Shown: in pieces, positions 62,464 to 64,000 of the stretch
Numbering within the stretch: the stretch's first letter is position 1
Layout: each line of letters starts with the position of its first letter
Source: Verrucomicrobiales bacterium
GTDB taxonomy: Bacteria > Verrucomicrobiota > Verrucomicrobiia > Verrucomicrobiales > DEV007
DNA length: 64,000 nt
Reading direction: 5' to 3'
Assembly: GCA_016795505.1 (NCBI GenBank)
Contig: JAEUHH010000005.1
Span: 27,979 to 91,978, forward strand
The notes under the pieces: generated by a model
Database searches by the model: none
The model's input: the letters and a program-made list of their open reading frames with translations, nothing else
Told to the model about the DNA's origin: nothing
Position numbers and translations under genes: made by a program

Positions 62464-64000
62464 TCACTGGTTCGTGGCGGGGGGCGTCGGGGTCTGCGGC
62501 GCGGCCGGAGGGGCGGCAGGCGGTGCGGCGCCATCCATGGCTGGCTCAGGAGCCGGAGCACTCCCGGCCGGAGCGGCTGGTGCAGCCGGGGCGGGGGCCG
62601 AGCCATCCATGGCGGGCGGAGCAACTGGTGCGGGCGGAGCAGCGGGTGCGGTGGGACGGGGCAGGGGAGAGCCGGCGGGCAGGGGCGGCTCGGAGCGGGC
62701 GGTGCGGAAGCCGGTCCACAGGCTGGCCTCCTCGGGACCTTTGGCGGGTCGGCGGGAGGTGAGTTCGTAGCCTTCCTTGGTGGCGAAGGAGGCGCCGCGC
62801 TTGATGGGGACTTTCTTGTCGGGATTGTCGGGGTCGGTATCCCAGGTGTCGGTCCATTCGCTGACGTTGCCGGCCATGCCCTTCACGCCATAGCGGCTTT
62901 CGTCGGTGGGGAAGGCATCGACGGGCGCCCAGTAGCGGTAGCCGTCCTGGTTGCCGTTGGATTCGGCATCCTGATCGGAGCCGGAGTTGAAGCGCTTCAG
63001 GTCGATGTCGTTGCCCCAGGGATAGATGAGGCCTTCGGGTCCGCGGGCGGCCTTTTCCCACTCCTGGTCGGTGGGCAGGCGGTTGCCTTTCCAGCGGGCG
63101 TAGGCGTAGGCGTCCCACCAGTCCACGTGCATGACCGGGCAGTTGGGATCGATGCGGACGCCGCCGACCTTGCCGCCGCGCTCGGCGGTCGCGTAGTATT
63201 CGTCCCAGTCCTTGGGCCGGTGGGATTTCTTCTCGGCGGGTTGTTCGGGATGGCGGATGAGGGGCAGCAGGCTGGGATCGGCCTCCAGAGCGGCGAGGAA
63301 GGCGGCGTACTGGCCGTAGGTGACCTCGAACTCGTCGATCCAGTAGGCGGGCAGCTCGACTTTCTGACCGTTCTGGTAAGTGAAGGCGCCCTCGGGCACG
63401 CGGATCATGGTGTCGAAGGGCTTGGCGACGGGACGGCTGCCGAAAAAGACCTGCCAGATCAGCCCGCTGACCACGATGAGCAGACCGACGACGATGCCCG
63501 ACACGATGGCGGCGCGATTGCTGCGCTGCTCCAGTTCGGCATGGGCGGGTGGCTGGAGGGCCTGGTCCTCGAGGTGGCGGATGGCCTCGGAGAGACCGTG
63601 GCCGGACTTCACGCCGTCGATGCGGGCGGGATTGGCCATGCGATCGAGCAGGGCGACGAGGCGCTTGTCGGCCTTGGGGTTGCCTTTGACGAAGGGGCGG
63701 ATGGCTTCGGAGATCAGCCGCATCTGGGCGCTGTCCTCCTCGGGCATCGGGATGCCCGGCTTGACTGGATTGGCGATGCGGGGCTGTCCGTCGCCGACGA
63801 GGAAAATGGTGTCGGCCGAGATCATGCGGTGCTCCATGCGCTGCTGTTTCAGGTAGTGCAGCACATCGGCGACCACTTTGAGCACCCGCCACAGGGAGGC
63901 CTCGTCCACGGGCGTGCCGGCCTGGGCCAGTTGGGCCAGGGTGGGACCGTCGATCAGCTCCAGGGTGTAGAAAGTGACGCCGCGATCCTGGTCCGCCTCA
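62464..64000 (-). CDS. Kinase-like domain fused to formylglycine-generating (SUMF1) domain, 5' end beyond the window
   Basis: The frame runs off the right edge. The visible N-terminal part is a protein-kinase-like lobe (YTLELIDGPTLAQLAQAG, then VADVLHYLKQQRMEHRMISADTIFLVGDG); the catalytic HRD appears as HRMIS, so it is probably inactive. A transmembrane helix (IVSGIVVGLLIVVSGLIWQVF) is followed by a SUMF1/FGE-sulfatase-type domain with YWIDEFEVTYGQYAAFL, HVDWWDAYAYARWKGNRLPTD and GVKGMAGNVSEWTDTW. The C-terminal 90 residues are Pro/Ala-rich low complexity. Such fusions are common in PVC bacteria; the domain often lacks formylglycine activity and binds ligands. The downstream secreted-protein gene overlaps its stop. 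Confidence 0.85.
   Translation of the reverse strand, partial: EADQDRGVTFYTLELIDGPTLAQLAQAGTPVDEASLWRVLKVVADVLHYLKQQRMEHRMISADTIFLVGDGQPRIANPVKPGIPMPEEDSAQMRLISEAIRPFVKGNPKADKRLVALLDRMANPARIDGVKSGHGLSEAIRHLEDQALQPPAHAELEQRSNRAAIVSGIVVGLLIVVSGLIWQVFFGSRPVAKPFDTMIRVPEGAFTYQNGQKVELPAYWIDEFEVTYGQYAAFLAALEADPSLLPLIRHPEQPAEKKSHRPKDWDEYYATAERGGKVGGVRIDPNCPVMHVDWWDAYAYARWKGNRLPTDQEWEKAARGPEGLIYPWGNDIDLKRFNSGSDQDAESNGNQDGYRYWAPVDAFPTDESRYGVKGMAGNVSEWTDTWDTDPDNPDKKVPIKRGASFATKEGYELTSRRPAKGPEEASLWTGFRTARSEPPLPAGSPLPRPTAPAAPPAPVAPPAMDGSAPAPAAPAAPAGSAPAPEPAMDGAAPPAAPPAAPQTPTPPATNQ

Overview
The window is about 64 kb of GC-rich, gene-dense bacterial chromosome. The gene families suggest Verrucomicrobiota: a DUF1501 protein, a neutral-ceramidase-like protein, a short fibronectin-III protein, a Ser/Thr kinase fused to RCC1-like repeats, a kinase fused to a formylglycine-generating-type domain, and large secreted lipoproteins. 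A related PVC-group lineage such as Planctomycetota is possible. No rRNA, tRNA, transposase, phage gene or CRISPR array was recognised. The first and last genes are cut by the window edges.

Layout. 0-14.5 kb is mostly housekeeping: ATPase (cut), lipoprotein, gatB, CvpA-like membrane protein, aroC and an ECF sigma factor on the minus strand; nifS-type cysteine desulfurase and hflX on plus; trpB on minus; nadC and birA on plus. A VapBC-type toxin-antitoxin pair and a sulfotransferase sit between hflX and trpB. 15-28.2 kb holds three large NTP-dependent nucleic-acid enzymes on minus, resembling a defence region: a TOTE-type primase-helicase, a SWIM-SNF2 helicase, and a 1940-residue DUF4011 / helicase / Vsr-like nuclease / DUF3320 protein. 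An amidohydrolase lies among them. 28-35.3 kb has a fibronectin-III protein, a ceramidase-like protein, an ATPase-TOPRIM pair, and a PEP-hydrolase-like plus Tm-1-like operon. 35.4-37.5 kb is a tandem array of long hairpins with a GxxExxY nuclease-family gene inside it. 37.6-44.5 kb holds an FMN alpha-hydroxy-acid dehydrogenase, a nitric oxide reductase operon (norCBQD) and a divergent Crp/Fnr regulator with a clear FNR/DNR-type box between them. 44.5-64 kb contains DUF1501, a DHPS-like gene, an operon of two paralogous beta-propeller lipoproteins and an AlgX/AlgJ-like protein, an M32 carboxypeptidase, Uma2, the kinase-RCC1 protein, a nucleotidyltransferase toxin module with an apparent double frameshift, a secreted protein, and the kinase-SUMF protein.

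The most unusual theme is how small accessory modules sit in the chromosome. The ATPase-TOPRIM pair (about 1.74 kb) is bracketed by two identical 140-bp copies of the promoter, start and first 35 codons of the next housekeeping gene. The upstream copy forms a short leader ORF that ends in an ATGA overlap with the ATPase start, so the module appears to have taken over a host promoter and ribosome site while the downstream copy preserved the host gene. The VapBC pair is likewise bracketed by two 169-bp copies of the 3' end of hflX. The Uma2 gene is bracketed by 66-bp copies of a palindromic repeat, and the GxxExxY gene sits inside the hairpin array. In addition, several intergenic sites carry short arrays of dyad-symmetric units with a 21- or 22-bp period. 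One AT-rich array holds twelve exact 21-bp periods of an AAA-n6-TTT pattern.
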